This document shows, one piece after another, positions 19,656 through 19,864 of a DNA stretch of 19,864 nt (positions within the stretch are counted from its first letter, which is position 1; every line of letters starts with the position of its first letter). Source of the stretch: Actinomycetes bacterium (GTDB lineage: Bacteria > Actinomycetota > Actinomycetes > Actinomycetales > Cellulomonadaceae); NCBI GenBank assembly GCA_023389545.1, contig JAEWEI010000288.1, forward strand, positions 1 to 19,864. The letters are read 5' to 3'. A model generated the notes under the pieces. It was not told the origin of the DNA. It saw only the letters and a list, made by a program, of their open reading frames with translations, and searched no databases. A program made the translations under genes and the position numbers.

Positions 19656-19864
19656 GTGATCGCCTGGCTCAACCGGCTCGTGGACCTCGTGGAGGAGAGC
19701 CTCATCGAGGACCTCGACGTCGACCGCCTCGCCGCCGCGCTCGGCACGACTGAGCACCATCTGCGTCGCATGTTCTCCGCACTGGCCGGGATGCCGCTGT
19801 CGGAGTACGTGCGTCGCAGGCGGATGACTGTCGCCGCGGCCGAGGTCGTCACCGGGTCCGGCGA
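19656..19864 (+). CDS. AraC-family transcriptional regulator, N-terminal part (cut by window end)
   Basis: The frame starts at GTG 19656 after GGAAGGGA (19642-19649) and stays open to the edge, giving 69 residues. The amino end is IAWLNRLVDLVEESLIEDLD, followed by VDRLAAALGTTEHHLRRMFS and LAGMPLSEYVRRRRMTVAAA. This is the first helix-turn-helix of an AraC domain, with the recognition helix TTEHHLRRMF. The HTH at the amino end, rather than the carboxyl end, points to the Rob-like layout in which a GyrI-like ligand-binding domain would follow; that part is outside the window. Divergence from pepN makes control of itself or of pepN possible but unproven. Confidence 0.85.
   Translation, partial: MIAWLNRLVDLVEESLIEDLDVDRLAAALGTTEHHLRRMFSALAGMPLSEYVRRRRMTVAAAEVVTGSG

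Overview
The window is about 20 kb of very GC-rich DNA with strong third-position GC bias and many GTG starts. Its families (trHbO globin, paralogous SSB beside EttA, stand-alone glucose-family EIIB, actinobacterial PepN) point to a high-GC actinomycete, most probably a Micrococcales member of the Cellulomonas/Oerskovia type. The genus is inferred from gene content and style, not from a marker gene.

Layout. (1) 1-4709, plus strand: the tail of one GTPase-like gene, a membrane-anchored P-loop GTPase overlapping it by ATGA, a second-type single-stranded DNA-binding protein, the ribosome-associated ABC-F ATPase EttA, and a hotdog thioesterase 7 nt behind it. (2) 4712-10667, minus strand: an SDR/DUF2867 protein, a type IB topoisomerase, a TesB acyl-CoA thioesterase, a group II truncated haemoglobin and PTS enzyme I. 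(3) 10793-11023, plus strand: a stand-alone PTS EIIB divergent from enzyme I. (4) 11080-14408, minus strand: an S9A prolyl oligopeptidase overlapping an MscS-like channel by ATGA. (5) 14566-16725, plus strand: MalQ. (6) 16808-19429, minus strand: aminopeptidase N. (7) 19656 to the end, plus strand: the first part of an AraC-family regulator. No stretch above 300 bases lacks a gene; the longest gap is 226 bp, between pepN and the AraC gene.

The genes are mostly housekeeping: translation control (EttA), DNA metabolism (SSB, TopIB), sugar uptake and maltodextrin use (EI, EIIB, MalQ), peptide turnover (POP, PepN), acyl-CoA hydrolysis (two thioesterases), osmotic safety (MscS) and haem chemistry (trHbO). 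From memory, SSB-EttA-thioesterase together with trHbO and PepN resembles the M. tuberculosis Rv2467-Rv2478c neighbourhood, so part of the block looks anciently conserved.

I see no defence island, mobile element, CRISPR array, tRNA or rRNA, and nothing that convincingly forms a new multi-gene system. The unexpected signals are regulatory. They are perfect U-less hairpins at convergent gene ends (one inside a coding sequence), a hairpin that would hide the ssb ribosome-binding site, a set of -10-like hexamers 5-7 nt before start codons that suggest leaderless mRNAs, and a 10-bp tandem repeat between enzyme I and EIIB.
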